Source: Psychrobacter immobilis
GTDB taxonomy: Bacteria; Pseudomonadota; Gammaproteobacteria; Pseudomonadales; Moraxellaceae
Length of the DNA stretch: 64,000 bases
Assembly (NCBI RefSeq): GCF_904846175.1
Contig: NZ_CAJGZM010000001.1
Coordinates: 496,001-560,000, forward strand
Direction: 5' to 3'
Within the stretch, counting starts at the first letter, position 1, and each line of letters begins with the position of its first letter. Below the pieces are notes generated by a model, which saw nothing but the letters and a program-made list of their open reading frames with translations, did no database searches and was not told the origin of the DNA. The position numbers and the translations under genes are program-made. This document shows, in pieces, positions 45,815 through 57,952 of the stretch.

Positions 45815-48376
45815 CTAACTGGCTAAGGACTCAGAGTCTGGATGAGGCTCATGCGTCTCAACAACCGTTAAAATAATACGGCTGTCCGCTGAGCCCTTGT
45901 CTGACCCTTTCTCAAGCTTGACAGAATCGCCGTCTTTACCTTTAGCATCTTCAGGCTCCAAGGTTAGATGAACAACCCCGCCATTGACCAAGTCACCAAA
46001 TAAAATCATGCCTGCCAATGGCTTCTTAATCTCGTCTTGAATCAGACGCTGCATAGGACGCGCACCCATTAGGCGATCATAGCCTTTATCAGCTAAGTAA
46101 TCACGTACCTCATCGTCAATCTCTAACGTTACTTGCTTATCATCAAGCTGTACTTGTAGCTCAACCAAGAATTTATCAACCACAGAAACAACGACTGAAG
46201 TATCCAATGGGTTAAATTGGATAATAGCATCAAGACGGTTGCGGAACTCAGGCGTAAACACGCGTTTCAGCGACTCAGTATTGTCACGGCTATGGTCTTG
46301 TTGCGTAAAGCCCATAGAAGAGCGACTGATACTATCCGCACCTACGTTGGTGGTCATAATCACAATCACTTGCTTAAAGATAGCGACGCGGCCGTTATTA
46401 TCCGTCAGGGTACCATGATCCATCACTTGCAATAACAAGTTAAAAACATCAGGGTGCGCTTTTTCGATTTCATCAAACAACAACACACAATGCGGATGCT
46501 GATTGATTTTTTCGGTAAGCAAACCACCTTGATCAAAACCGACATAACCTGGAGGCGCACCTATCAGACGCGAAGCAGTATGGGCTTCCATATATTCTGA
46601 CATATCGAAGCGTACTAATTCAACACCTAATAAATTTGCTAGCTGACGTGAGACCTCTGTTTTACCAACACCTGTCGGTCCGGCAAACATAAATGAACCA
46701 ATCGGTTTATCAGGTGCTTTAAGGCCAGCGCGCGAAAGCTTAATGGCATCGGCAAGCGTTGCAATGGCTTCGTCCTGCCCAAATACCAAATGCTTCAAAT
46801 CACGGTCTAAATGCTGAAGAATGCTCTTATCATCACTTGAGACTGATTTGGGTGGAATACGCGCCAGCTTGGCAACGATGGCTTCAATATCGGCGACATC
46901 GATTTTCATCGGTGCACGCTTAGCTTTAGATTTTTTAGACCCATCAGCTTTCGCTCTATCGTTGGCTTTTGCAACCTTTGCTTCATCTTGCATCTCGTTG
47001 AACGTATCTCTATCATTGATGTTGTCATTGTCAGCATCAAGACCCTCTTCATCAGCATCGATTTGAGCATCAAAATCTTGCTCTAAATCAGCAATAAAGC
47101 TCTCTTCGGCGTCAATATCGTCCAAATCAGCCACGATACCTAAGCGCTTATAAGCACCAGCTTCATCGATGACATCAATGGCTTTATCCGGTAAAAAACG
47201 CTCATGGATATGCTTAGCCGATAATTGAACAGCAGTCACCAAAGCCTCGTCGGTATATTCAACATTATGGAACTCTTCATAACGCGTTTTCAGCCCACGC
47301 AAGATATCGATAGTGTCATCGACGCTAGGTTCTTTAACATCAATTTTTTGGAAACGGCGTGATAATGCATGGTCTTTTTCAAACACCTGACGATATTCAG
47401 TAAAGGTTGTCGAACCGATACAGCGCAGCTCACCATTGGCAAGGGCTGGTTTGATTAAGTTTGACACATCCATATTGCTACTCATTGACGAGCCTGCGCC
47501 AATAATCATATGAATCTCATCAATAAACAAAATCGCATTGGGCTTTTTCTTTAGCGCATCAAGTAGCGACTTCATACGTTTTTCAAAATCACCACGATAC
47601 TTAGTACCAGCGATTAACGAGCCAATATCTAGGCTATAAATCACGCAGCCGTTAAGTGGTTTTGGTGCTTTATCATTGATAATTAACCATGCCAAACCTT
47701 CGGCAATCGATGTTTTACCAACGCCTGGCTCACCAACCAATAACGGGTTGTTTTTACGGCGGCGACATAGCACTTGGGCGGCACGCTCAATCTCAGGGCC
47801 ACGACCAATCAATGGGTCGGTTTTACCTTCAGCGGCGCGTTGGTTTAAGTTGGTTGCAAATTCGACCAAGGGATCTTTACTGGTTTTTTCTGAGGCACTG
47901 CGGCGCTCACCAGTCATCGAAGCACGTGGCTCAGATGGCTCGTCTTTGTCCTGACCATGTGATAAATACTGGGTCAGCTCAAGGCGACTGATGCCTTGTT
48001 TTTTAAGCAAATAAACGGCGTAAGTATCATGCTCTGAAAACATCGATACTAAAATATCAGACCCTTCAACCAGACGACCGCCACCAATAGACTGCACATG
48101 GAAAATAGCCCGTTGCAGGATGCGATCGAAGCTTTGGGTCGGTTGCGGTGATTGCTCAGTATCTGGATCTACCGTTGGTGTATGCTTATTGATATAAGCT
48201 TCTAGCTCACTGCGCAAGGTTGAGACATTGGCATTGCAAGCAGTCAAGGTATTGGCAGCATTGGTATTTTCCAATAATGCCAATAGTAGATGTTCAACAG
48301 TGAGATACTCATGCGATTTTTGGCGCGCAAGTGTCATTGCTAAACGCAAAGAAACTTCAAGATGACGACTTAACAT
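45815..48376 (-). CDS. clpA: ATP-dependent Clp protease ATP-binding subunit ClpA
   Basis: ClpA unfolds substrates for ClpP and receives N-degron substrates from ClpS. The 853-residue protein has the ClpN double repeat (1-145), D1 AAA+ with GEPGVGKT (215-222) and FIDEIH, and D2 with GPTGVGKTE and [14 protein letters not shown]. coli ClpA is 758 residues; the difference is mostly a 65-75-residue acidic then basic insert between D1 and D2 (about 415-487) and a longer C-terminus. The IGF/IGL-type ClpP contact is in the D2 region but not verified. AGGA precedes the ATG. clpS is upstream, separated by an unusually long spacer. Confidence 0.96.
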   Translation of the reverse strand: MLSRHLEVSLRLAMTLARQKSHEYLTVEHLLLALLENTNAANTLTACNANVSTLRSELEAYINKHTPTVDPDTEQSPQPTQSFDRILQRAIFHVQSIGGGRLVEGSDILVSMFSEHDTYAVYLLKKQGISRLELTQYLSHGQDKDEPSEPRASMTGERRSASEKTSKDPLVEFATNLNQRAAEGKTDPLIGRGPEIERAAQVLCRRRKNNPLLVGEPGVGKTSIAEGLAWLIINDKAPKPLNGCVIYSLDIGSLIAGTKYRGDFEKRMKSLLDALKKKPNAILFIDEIHMIIGAGSSMSSNMDVSNLIKPALANGELRCIGSTTFTEYRQVFEKDHALSRRFQKIDVKEPSVDDTIDILRGLKTRYEEFHNVEYTDEALVTAVQLSAKHIHERFLPDKAIDVIDEAGAYKRLGIVADLDDIDAEESFIADLEQDFDAQIDADEEGLDADNDNINDRDTFNEMQDEAKVAKANDRAKADGSKKSKAKRAPMKIDVADIEAIVAKLARIPPKSVSSDDKSILQHLDRDLKHLVFGQDEAIATLADAIKLSRAGLKAPDKPIGSFMFAGPTGVGKTEVSRQLANLLGVELVRFDMSEYMEAHTASRLIGAPPGYVGFDQGGLLTEKINQHPHCVLLFDEIEKAHPDVFNLLLQVMDHGTLTDNNGRVAIFKQVIVIMTTNVGADSISRSSMGFTQQDHSRDNTESLKRVFTPEFRNRLDAIIQFNPLDTSVVVSVVDKFLVELQVQLDDKQVTLEIDDEVRDYLADKGYDRLMGARPMQRLIQDEIKKPLAGMILFGDLVNGGVVHLTLEPEDAKGKDGDSVKLEKGSDKGSADSRIILTVVETHEPHPDSESLAS

Positions 48377-49031
48377 AAGGACTTCCTACGGTTGTACCTA
48401 TCTTATTATTGATAGCTTTATGAATGAGTTAGTGACTAAATCAGGGCGATAGATGGATTGTTCAAGGGCAATGTTAGGATTATTAAGAGACTTTACTGAA
48501 TGATGTTAAATGAGGACTTCCATGACTTAAGTACTATTTTCAGCTCGCCTTTATATCAACATGATACTTAAAGATAGTCAATCTATTAACACTGATTAAA
48601 ATGTATCGAAGTGTCCAGCAGGCCTTTTAGGGACATTTATAGAGTCAAAAAATCATACTCAACGAAATCATTCGAGTGTATACTTTTGAGATTGGCTGTT
48701 AAATATAATACGAATAAAAATGCTAAAACGACTTGGAAAAACGAGGAATAAATAAAATTAAGTGTACAAGAGTATACTTTAATATATAGGGTTATATCAG
48801 AGGAAAATCAAGTCTGGATTTAAAGGATAGGAAAATTTAGAGGATAATAAATAGAAGGATTAATATTACACTTAATGTGAATAAATATATTAGGGCAAAC
48901 CATTGAGTAACTCGTCAGGATTGCTCTATATTAGAAAGATATTTTGACGAATAAAAAAGCAAAAGCTGGAAACCACAAAAAGTAAAAACCGCGACAAACG
49001 AAGAAAACTTTGCTACAAAAGCAGTCTAAAA
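48377..49031 (-). other. Unusually long, AT-rich clpS-clpA spacer
   Basis: 655 bases without a supported gene between clpS and clpA, which are usually adjacent. It contains two similar GTATACTT-centred elements (near 48677 and 48772) and a stretch poor in G+C. I could find no open frame longer than about 15 codons with a ribosome binding site on either strand. Confidence 0.6.
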
Positions 49032-49439
49032 TTACTCGCCCTGATGCGGCTCGATTTGAGTCAATAAAGGATAGCCCTCACGGTGGGCAAGGCTATTAAC
49101 TTTTTTGGCTTTGGTTTCAGCAATATCTTTTGGATAAATACCCGCAATACCTTTGCTACTATTATGAATCGTCAACATGATCTCAACCGCTGAATCCATA
49201 CTATGACGAAATTCTGACTGCAGTACATAAACGACAAACTCCATCGGCGTGTAGTTATCGTTATACATCACCACCGCATACATCGGCGGTTTTGCCACTT
49301 CTGGCTCTGCCACCAATACATCAGCTTGCGGCGTGGTTTCACTCTCGGTATCGCCGTCTTGAGCAAAATGCAGCGGCAGATTGGGGAAATGCCAATCAGC
49401 AACGGTGGGCGTTGATTGTAATATGGTTTGTTTTATCAT
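49032..49439 (-). CDS. clpS: ATP-dependent Clp protease adaptor ClpS
   Basis: ClpS recognises N-terminal degrons and hands substrates to ClpA. The 135-residue protein has a long unstructured N-terminal part (about 1-50) and the ClpS core PPMYAVVMYNDNYTPMEFVVYVLQSEFRHSMDSAVEIMLTIHNSSKGIAGIYPKDIAETKA, including the conserved NDN..PMEFV. The N-terminal extension delivers substrate in other species; here it is longer than in E. coli (106 residues). No ribosome binding site is visible at the ATG, so a later start is possible. Confidence 0.95.
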   Translation of the reverse strand: MIKQTILQSTPTVADWHFPNLPLHFAQDGDTESETTPQADVLVAEPEVAKPPMYAVVMYNDNYTPMEFVVYVLQSEFRHSMDSAVEIMLTIHNSSKGIAGIYPKDIAETKAKKVNSLAHREGYPLLTQIEPHQGE

Positions 49440-49604
49440 AATTAGAATACAAATTAATAGGTGGGTTTATAACAGCATAAAGGAGGATTAAAAAATTAGC
49501 AGATATGTCGACGTGTTAAGACATTACTAAGCGTCAGCTATTGGACACAGCAACATGAAATAGTAAAAGGTGTAAACAGTCAGGTTCAGTCAAACCTTGT
49601 AAGA

Positions 49605-50516
49605 TTAAGGTTCAATCGGGCTTTCATCAACCTCTGGCAAGTCTAATAACGACAGCGGCATATTATCAACCTTGTCGCCAAGCTTCCAATCGTATAACTG
49701 CTTTACTTCCTGCCCGCCTGCTTTCAAGCTCAGCTTAACCTGCAAAGGCTTGAAGCCTGACGGCATCATAAAGCGACCGCGAATACGGGTAATACCTTCG
49801 ATAGTATAATTGGCTGTTTCTAACGGCACTTCTACAAAGTCATCGTCGTTGAGCAATGTTAACGTTGGTTTTAAGCGTTTGGCTTTACCATCGTTAGCAA
49901 GCATCGCAACATCAAAGCCATATTCAAAAGCGTTCTCAGGTAAAGGTTGAATCTTCGCGCCAAGTATCTGTAGTGGCATACCGCCTTGTTTACTAAGCAG
50001 TTCGGCATATATCTCATTAAGCTGTGCTACTTGTTTATTTTCAACGGTCAGTTCTTGCTGATTTTCACGCAACTCTTTTAGGTTTGCCAGACTTATTTCC
50101 AGCTCTTGCTTAGCGGTAGCCGCTTCATTGGTCGCGATTTTACTGCTAAGGCGTAAATCTTTTAGCTCTTGCGTCGCCTCTTTACTGGTAATAACCGCTT
50201 GCTTAGCTTCGGTTTGCATCGAATAATAGCCGCGCTGATAGCCAAGCTTATGACCAAATAACAGCCCAACCACCGCCGTTACCAATATCGCTACTACAAA
50301 TAATGCCAATACTAAAGTAGATGCACCTTGCTGCGAGTGACTGATGCCATTGCTATTGATACCATGGCGACGGATAGCCACATCAATGCTGCGATAACAA
50401 TTGCGATAATCAGCGTAAGAGAGATGCGAATCACGCCCCACATTATAGGAAATAGAGTCTTGACACGCTAAACGTGCTGGCTGTGGGCAAAGGCGTAGTA
50501 CATTCTTCAAACGCAT
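49605..50516 (-). CDS. DUF6776-type membrane coiled-coil protein
   Basis: The 303-residue protein has a cytoplasmic N-terminal segment, one membrane helix (about residues 66-86, LVLALFVVAILVTAVVGLLFG), a coiled coil (about 95-170, rich in E, K, L, Q) and a beta-rich C-terminal domain (ILGAKIQPLPENAFEYGFDVAM ... TRIRGRFMMPSGFKP). It matches the unnamed DUF6776-type proteins found beside argC in pseudomonads, and argC is directly upstream here too. Function unknown. The first 60 residues include three Cys and look atypical; a later start is possible. Confidence 0.7.
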   Translation of the reverse strand: MRLKNVLRLCPQPARLACQDSISYNVGRDSHLSYADYRNCYRSIDVAIRRHGINSNGISHSQQGASTLVLALFVVAILVTAVVGLLFGHKLGYQRGYYSMQTEAKQAVITSKEATQELKDLRLSSKIATNEAATAKQELEISLANLKELRENQQELTVENKQVAQLNEIYAELLSKQGGMPLQILGAKIQPLPENAFEYGFDVAMLANDGKAKRLKPTLTLLNDDDFVEVPLETANYTIEGITRIRGRFMMPSGFKPLQVKLSLKAGGQEVKQLYDWKLGDKVDNMPLSLLDLPEVDESPIEP

Positions 50517-50619
50517 TTAGACAATATCTCTTAACAGTAAGGGCAGGTTATTATAGCGGAATTTATAATCAATACCTAGCGCCATAAATATGAAGGATTT
50601 GATAATAGATGAACATCTG

Positions 50620-51687
50620 TTAAGGAACAATAGGAGCAAAGTTTAAGCCCATTGATTCATCGAAACCAAACATCACATTCATATTTTGTACTGCTTGCCC
50701 AGCCGCACCTTTTACCAAATTGTCTTGTACGACAATTACCGTCAGCTCAGCACGCGCATTGTCTTGATGGATACCAATACGTAAGCGATTACTAGCACGC
50801 ACGCTGCGCGTATCTGGATAAAGACCTTTTGGCATCACATCTACAAAGGCTTCTGCAGCGTAGCTTGTCTCAAACATTTTCTGCCAATCAATAGCAGCGC
50901 CTGCATCCGTCAGCTCAAGATGAATAGAGCTCAACATTCCGCGTATCATCGGCACAAGATGAGGTAAAAAACGGATACGATGGCTAAATTTACTATCTAA
51001 TAATTGGGCAACGCCCTGTTCAATCTCTGGTAAATGCCGATGACCTTCAACGCTATAGGCTTTGAAATTGTCTGTGGTTTCAGCATAGTTAAGGGCAAGC
51101 TTTGCTTGACGACCCGCACCCGAAACACCAGATTTTGCATCGATAACGATACGTGATTCAACCAACCTTTCTGCTTGCTTATTTTGCGCATCGATAATAG
51201 GTTTTAAGCCCAAGATAGCCGTGGTTGGATAACAGCCAGGGTTACCTACCACCAAAGCATCCGCAAGTTTTTCACGATTGACTTCAGGTAAACCATAAAC
51301 GGCTGTCTTTAATAATTCAGGACAGGCATGCGCTTGCTGATACCAGTGCTCAAATTCCGTTAATGACTGTAAGCGAAAATCCGCCGCCAAATCAATCACC
51401 TTTACGCCCACTGCGGTTAACGCTTCTGCTTGCTTCATTGCCACGCCATGTGGGGTCGCAAAGAATACCACATCGCATTTCTGCAAGGTCGCTAGCGTCT
51501 CATCACCTAAGTCGCTAAAAATAATATCTGAGATACCGCGTAAGCTTGGGAATATCTCATCAGCTCGGGTGCCAGCTTCGCTACGTGAGGTTAGCAAATC
51601 AATAGACACTTCAGGATGGGCAGATAATAAGCGAATCAGCTCAATACCTGTATAGCCTGTGCCGCCGACAATCGCTGCTGAAATCAT
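50620..51687 (-). CDS. argC: N-acetyl-gamma-glutamyl-phosphate reductase
   Basis: ArgC reduces N-acetylglutamyl phosphate to the semialdehyde in arginine synthesis. The 355-residue protein has the NADP-binding loop VGGTGYTGIELIRLL, the catalytic cysteine Cys152 in VVGNPGCYPTTAILGL, IDAKSGVSGAGR and EGHRHLPEIEQ. AGGG lies about eight bases before the ATG. This is the long (type 1) form. The following gene is the DUF6776-type protein, 103 bases on. Confidence 0.97.
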   Translation of the reverse strand: MISAAIVGGTGYTGIELIRLLSAHPEVSIDLLTSRSEAGTRADEIFPSLRGISDIIFSDLGDETLATLQKCDVVFFATPHGVAMKQAEALTAVGVKVIDLAADFRLQSLTEFEHWYQQAHACPELLKTAVYGLPEVNREKLADALVVGNPGCYPTTAILGLKPIIDAQNKQAERLVESRIVIDAKSGVSGAGRQAKLALNYAETTDNFKAYSVEGHRHLPEIEQGVAQLLDSKFSHRIRFLPHLVPMIRGMLSSIHLELTDAGAAIDWQKMFETSYAAEAFVDVMPKGLYPDTRSVRASNRLRIGIHQDNARAELTVIVVQDNLVKGAAGQAVQNMNVMFGFDESMGLNFAPIVP

Positions 51688-51842
51688 AAGATAGCCCTTT
51701 TTCTTTTATTCAGTTTCTTATTCAATTAATGTTAGATAGCTATAATCTTTACACCTTAAGTATAAACATTATAGCGTCTAGATCTATCGCTTTTAATAAA
51801 CTCACGCTTCTGAATGTTAGCTACTTTTAAAAATTAGCCATA

Positions 51843-52979
51843 TTAAATCTTATAGTCATGTACCGCATCGATAAAGACTTTAGCATTATCAGGGTTGACC
51901 CACTGAGTAATACCATGACCTAAGTTTGCCACATACCCTGTTTTTTCGCCATTGGCATAAGCACTATCTAGCATGGCATTAACTTCAGAACGGATAGTTG
52001 CAGGTGAACCGTATAAAGTCGCGGGATCTAAATTACCCTGAATGGCTTTGCTACTTTGTAGCTTTTTATGCTGCTTAGTCAATTGACGCTGACTTTCGGT
52101 CAAGACTTGGCGGGCGCGATCAATGGGCATTGTCCAGTCTAAACCCAAGGCATCGGCTTCACTATCCGCTTGAATATCAAGCCATAATCCGCCACCTTTG
52201 GTAAACAATACTACTGGTATTTCGGGGTGACGTACCTTTAGCTCAGCGACAATGCGCTTATTATAAGCGTGTGAGAAATCGACGAATTGACGATGGCCAA
52301 GCGCCCCGCCCCAGCTATCAAATATCTGTAAGATTTGCGCCCCAGCGACCACTTGTGCATCCAAATAATCAATCACTGACGTTGCTAGCTTGTCTAATAA
52401 TTGATGTAAAAACTCAGGATTGCTGTATAAAAAACCTTTGGTATAACGATAATCTTTTGAGCTACCGCCTTCAATCATATAAGTCGCTAGCGTCCAAGGA
52501 CTGCCAGAAAAACCAAATAAAGGCACTTGACCATTGAGCGCGGTACGGATACTTGTCACCGCACGCATCACATAATCAAGCGAGTCATTGACATCGAGTA
52601 CTGGCAATCTATCTAAATCTGCCTGCGTACGAATAGGATGTTTAAACTTTGGACCTTCACCGGTTTCGAAATATAAGCCAAGCCCCATCGCATCAGGAAT
52701 GGTTAAAATATCACTGAATAAAATAGCAGCGTCCAAGTCATAACGACGTAGTGGCTGCAAAGTGACTTCCGTAGCACGGGCGGTATCTTTACATAAGCTC
52801 ATAAAATCACCCGCTTCAGCACGGGTGGCTTTATATTCTGGTAAATAACGACCGGCTTGGCGCATCATCCACACAGGTGTGGTATCTATCGGCTCAAAGC
52901 GCAGTGCGCGTAGTAATCTATCATTTTTTAAAGGCGCAAAATTCTGCTCTAGCGCGTTATTATTGTCTGAAGCACTCAT
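51843..52979 (-). CDS. hemE: Uroporphyrinogen decarboxylase
   Basis: HemE converts uroporphyrinogen III to coproporphyrinogen III in haem synthesis. The 378-residue protein has the N-terminal substrate motif [51 protein letters not shown] and the C-terminal NLGHGI. ATG 52979 is favoured by GGAG eight bases upstream over the TTG at 52985. It is a stand-alone gene between argC and proB. Confidence 0.97.
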   Translation of the reverse strand: MSASDNNNALEQNFAPLKNDRLLRALRFEPIDTTPVWMMRQAGRYLPEYKATRAEAGDFMSLCKDTARATEVTLQPLRRYDLDAAILFSDILTIPDAMGLGLYFETGEGPKFKHPIRTQADLDRLPVLDVNDSLDYVMRAVTSIRTALNGQVPLFGFSGSPWTLATYMIEGGSSKDYRYTKGFLYSNPEFLHQLLDKLATSVIDYLDAQVVAGAQILQIFDSWGGALGHRQFVDFSHAYNKRIVAELKVRHPEIPVVLFTKGGGLWLDIQADSEADALGLDWTMPIDRARQVLTESQRQLTKQHKKLQSSKAIQGNLDPATLYGSPATIRSEVNAMLDSAYANGEKTGYVANLGHGITQWVNPDNAKVFIDAVHDYKI

Positions 52980-53256
52980 GTACAAATCTCCAAAACAGCC
53001 CTATCGTTATTCAAATGAACAGTTAAGCAAATGCATAACAAGGCTGGATAAAATAAGTTAAAGAAAAGAATATTAAAATGCTCAGATAGCGACACTCTAT
53101 TACAGAATCCCAAATTTGCTGAATAACGGGTTATGGATCAACCGTTATAAAGTCGTATTTAGAATTTTTAGAGCGTCATTTGCTGTTAGCCTTTAATTAA
53201 TAATGTCGTGCTGATATTTTACTTACATACAAAATAAGATAAATTCGCTAAACGAT

Positions 53257-54429
53257 TTACATGGTCAGCGCTAAGTTATCACGGTGTACCATAACTACGC
53301 GCTCTTCCTTGTTACCAAGGATTCTATCAAACTGCTCTGTACGCTCACGAGCCACACGGCAAGCATCGCGCGATGAGAAGTTCACTTGACCGACAGCGAT
53401 ACGCTCGCCCGTATCTTGGTGGACAATCTCAACCACGTCGCCTTCATCGAAATCGCCGCGGACTTCTACTACACCGACCGGTAGCAAGCTCTTGTGATGT
53501 TCAACCACTGCTTTTGCAGCACCAGCATCGACAAGTAAAGAGCCTGACATACGCAAATGCGCCGCTAGCCACTGTTTACGTGCAATGATTTTATCTTCGT
53601 CATTGGTGGTCAGTAACGTACCGACCGCTTCGCCAGAAACCACACGCGTGATAACATCGTCGATAGCACCACTGACGATGACCGTCGGACAACCGCCCAT
53701 GGCAGCCAAGCGACCGGCACGGATTTTGGTCAGCATACCACCGCGACCAAGTTTGCCACCGTCACCGGCGATATCAAATAAGTAATCAGCCATCGCCCGC
53801 TCTTGACGGATCATTTTGGCATTAGGATTATTACGAGGATTATCGGTAAAGACACCCTCTTGATCGGTCAAGATAATGTATAAATCGGCATTTACCATCG
53901 CCGCTGCCATCGCGCCTAAGGTGTCATTATCGCCAAATTTAATCTCATCAATGGTAATGGTATCGTTTTCATTAATCACTGGCAGCACGCGCCATTCTAA
54001 TAATTGCGTCAACGCCCCAGTGGTATTTAAATAGCGACTACGATTAGACAAATCATCATGAGTCAGTAGCAGCTGCGAGCTTTGAATACCATGCTGAATC
54101 AATGCTGACCACCAAGTCTCAATTAAGCCCATCTGACCGATAGACGCACAAGCTTGTAGCGCCGCCAATTTCCTCGGACGCTCTTCAAGATTCATACGCA
54201 CCACGCCTTCAGCAACCGCACCTGAAGATACAAGCAATACTTCAACACCTTGCTTATGCAGCTTGGCAATCTGCTTTGCCCACTCGTAAATGGCAGTTCG
54301 ATCAAGCCCTCGCCCATTATTGGTTAATAACGATGAGCCAATCTTGACAATAACGCGCTGAATATCAAAGTTGCGAGCTTGCTTAACAAACCTTGCTTCT
54401 TCGGTCGTGTTCTCTATGTCAACTGCCAT
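53257..54429 (-). CDS. proB: Glutamate 5-kinase
   Basis: ProB phosphorylates glutamate in the first step of proline synthesis and is usually feedback-inhibited by proline. The 390-residue protein has an amino-acid-kinase domain (VVKIGSSLL-type VIVKIGSSLLTNNGRGL, SSGAVAEG, INENDTITIDEIKFGDNDTL, GTGGM-like GRGGMLTKIRAGRLA) and a C-terminal PUA domain (SLLPVGVVEVRGDFDEGDVVEI). AGGAG precedes the ATG. It is downstream of obgE with a 139-base spacer; obgE-proB order is common in gammaproteobacteria. Confidence 0.97.
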   Translation of the reverse strand: MAVDIENTTEEARFVKQARNFDIQRVIVKIGSSLLTNNGRGLDRTAIYEWAKQIAKLHKQGVEVLLVSSGAVAEGVVRMNLEERPRKLAALQACASIGQMGLIETWWSALIQHGIQSSQLLLTHDDLSNRSRYLNTTGALTQLLEWRVLPVINENDTITIDEIKFGDNDTLGAMAAAMVNADLYIILTDQEGVFTDNPRNNPNAKMIRQERAMADYLFDIAGDGGKLGRGGMLTKIRAGRLAAMGGCPTVIVSGAIDDVITRVVSGEAVGTLLTTNDEDKIIARKQWLAAHLRMSGSLLVDAGAAKAVVEHHKSLLPVGVVEVRGDFDEGDVVEIVHQDTGERIAVGQVNFSSRDACRVARERTEQFDRILGNKEERVVMVHRDNLALTM

Positions 54430-54568
54430 ATAAACTCCTGTTGCTAGTGTAAAGTGATTACGGGATTAAATTAAGAAATATGCGAACACCTATTTAAAGA
54501 ACGTAAATTTAAATTACCTAAAGTCAAAACTCGTGAACTTAAAGCTTGTGAAGTTAAAAGAAGTACGC

Positions 54569-56091
<1,523 letters not shown>

Positions 56092-57528
56092 TTACGCGGG
56101 GATTTGCGTATAGCTGATGCCAGCCATTTGCGTTGCCAAACGTAATACCTGCGTGCTATAGCCTACTTCGTTATCATACCAAATATAAACGATAGCATGG
56201 TTATCAGTCAAAATCGTTGCTTGGGCATCGACGATACCGACGTGCGTATCACCGACGAAATCAGTCGAGACCGCTTCGGTAGAGTCCGTATAAGCAATCT
56301 GCGTCTGCCATTGGCTGCTATTAGAAACTTTACGCATGAACTCATTTAACGCATCAGCACTAGCTGGCGCAGTTTTTAGGTTTAAGTTCAAAATCGCTAA
56401 GCTGACGTTTGGCGTTGGCACGCGAATAGCATTACCCGTTAATTTGCCGCTAAGCTCTGGTAGTGCTTTACCAACTGCTTTTGCCGCGCCAGTACTGGTA
56501 ATAACCATGTTCAATACTGCACTACGACCACGGCGATCGGCTTTATGATAGTTATCAATTAAGTTTTGATCGTTAGTGAACGAGTGAATGGTTTCAACGT
56601 GACCGTTTTCGATACCATATTCGTCATTTAATACTTTTAGTGTTGGGGTAATTGCGTTGGTTGTACAGCTCGCCGCACTGACGATAGTGTCATCGCCAAC
56701 GGTATCGTTATTTACGCCATAGACAACGTTCTTAATATCGCCGCCAGCAGGTGCGGTTAGTAATACTTTTTTCACGCCAGTAGACTGCAGATGCTTACCA
56801 AGACCGGCTTCATCTTTCCAAATGCCCGTGTTATCAATGACCAATGCATCGTTAATACCATAAGCAGTATAATCAATCTCGCTTGGGTCTTTGGCATAAA
56901 TCACTTGCACAAAGCGCCCATTGATAATCAAGCCGTTATTTTCGTTATCGACAACCACGCCACCAGCGAAGCTACCATGAATCGAATCACGTTCAAGCAA
57001 TGAGGCACGCTTAGCCAAATCACCCGCTGCTGCAGGACGTACAACAATCGCTTTTAACTGCATACCCTTGGCACTTGACGCTTGTGACAACAATAGACGC
57101 GTCAAGATACGACCGATACGACCGAAACCATATAGCACGACATCAGTTGCGCCATTGCTAGCGCCTTTATCAGTACCAATAGACTTTAAAGCCGCTTGTA
57201 AATCATTGTCATTCGCCATCAGCTGACCGACATCGATACGCGCCGCTTGGATATCTTTATTCTCGGCTAACACCTTAACCATCGCTAACGTGTCAGCGAT
57301 ATCAATAGCTTTAGCACCTTGCTCACGTAACGCCACTTTTTGATGCAATGCCAATATTTGACCTACAGAAGTCGTATCTAGCGTGTCGCCAAATAGAGTC
57401 ACTTGCACATCTTGCTCGTTATAAAGCTTATTCAATAGCCCCATCAGCTCAATGGCTTGTTGCTCTTGTTGGTTATAATTGCTCAAGTGGTCTTGATGTA
57501 ATTGGCGTAAGGTATCAGCGTTGCTCAC
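56092..57528 (-). CDS. gap: Glyceraldehyde-3-phosphate dehydrogenase, long form
   Basis: GAPDH interconverts glyceraldehyde 3-phosphate and 1,3-bisphosphoglycerate. The 478-residue product consists of an N-terminal extension of about 130 residues with no motif I recognise, a Rossmann domain (VVLYGFGRIGRILTRLLL) and the catalytic domain with SAASCTTNAITPTLKV, GAAKAVGKALPEL, IRVPTPNVSLA and WYDNEVGYSTQVLRL. A similar long form exists in Pseudomonas and Acinetobacter. The start is GTG 57528, because AAGGA lies eight bases before it and directly abuts the upstream ATG 57537, which it could not serve. Cofactor preference is not certain. Confidence 0.93.
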   Translation of the reverse strand: MSNADTLRQLHQDHLSNYNQQEQQAIELMGLLNKLYNEQDVQVTLFGDTLDTTSVGQILALHQKVALREQGAKAIDIADTLAMVKVLAENKDIQAARIDVGQLMANDNDLQAALKSIGTDKGASNGATDVVLYGFGRIGRILTRLLLSQASSAKGMQLKAIVVRPAAAGDLAKRASLLERDSIHGSFAGGVVVDNENNGLIINGRFVQVIYAKDPSEIDYTAYGINDALVIDNTGIWKDEAGLGKHLQSTGVKKVLLTAPAGGDIKNVVYGVNNDTVGDDTIVSAASCTTNAITPTLKVLNDEYGIENGHVETIHSFTNDQNLIDNYHKADRRGRSAVLNMVITSTGAAKAVGKALPELSGKLTGNAIRVPTPNVSLAILNLNLKTAPASADALNEFMRKVSNSSQWQTQIAYTDSTEAVSTDFVGDTHVGIVDAQATILTDNHAIVYIWYDNEVGYSTQVLRLATQMAGISYTQIPA

Positions 57529-57952
57529 GAGAAACATCCTTATGGTCAGTAATTAGGTAATCAGTAAAGTATGAAGAAATATAAATAGATAGGTCATCAT
57601 TCAGTTAAGTAATGATTCTAAAACGATAACGCTCGACTGTTGCTTCGATGGTTATGGTCACCGTTTTTATCAGCATAGTCTTTAGATAAGGGGGATTTTA
57701 GCCTAAAATGCCTTATTTTGCTAGTGATAACCGAATTCGCCGCGTTTATGAAGCAGATTATTAAAATATAGCCTGCTTGTTAAAAATAAAGACAGCTAAA
57801 CTTGCTGTCCCATTTTTGATGAGCCAAAAACGCTGTAGAAATCTGATGAATATAAAATATTTAAGTAGCTGTCAGTAACAGACTATTAATAACGAAATAC
57901 TAATAACTAACTATTAATAATCGATAATTGGCCTTCATAACTAATAGATATT
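57529..57952 (-). other. Intergenic region upstream of gap
   Basis: 424 non-coding bases. It contains a palindrome at 57686-57716 and a hairpin GACAGC / GCTGTC (57788-57806) whose minus-strand T-rich flank makes it a likely terminator for the lipocalin gene. Confidence 0.55.
57686..57716. promoter_or_regulatory. Operator-like palindrome upstream of gap
   Basis: Core ATTTTAG-C-CTAAAAT (57695-57709) is a perfect 7-1-7 dyad, flanked by ATAAGG and CCTTAT. It lies about 160-190 bases upstream of the gap start. Regulator unknown. Confidence 0.45.
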
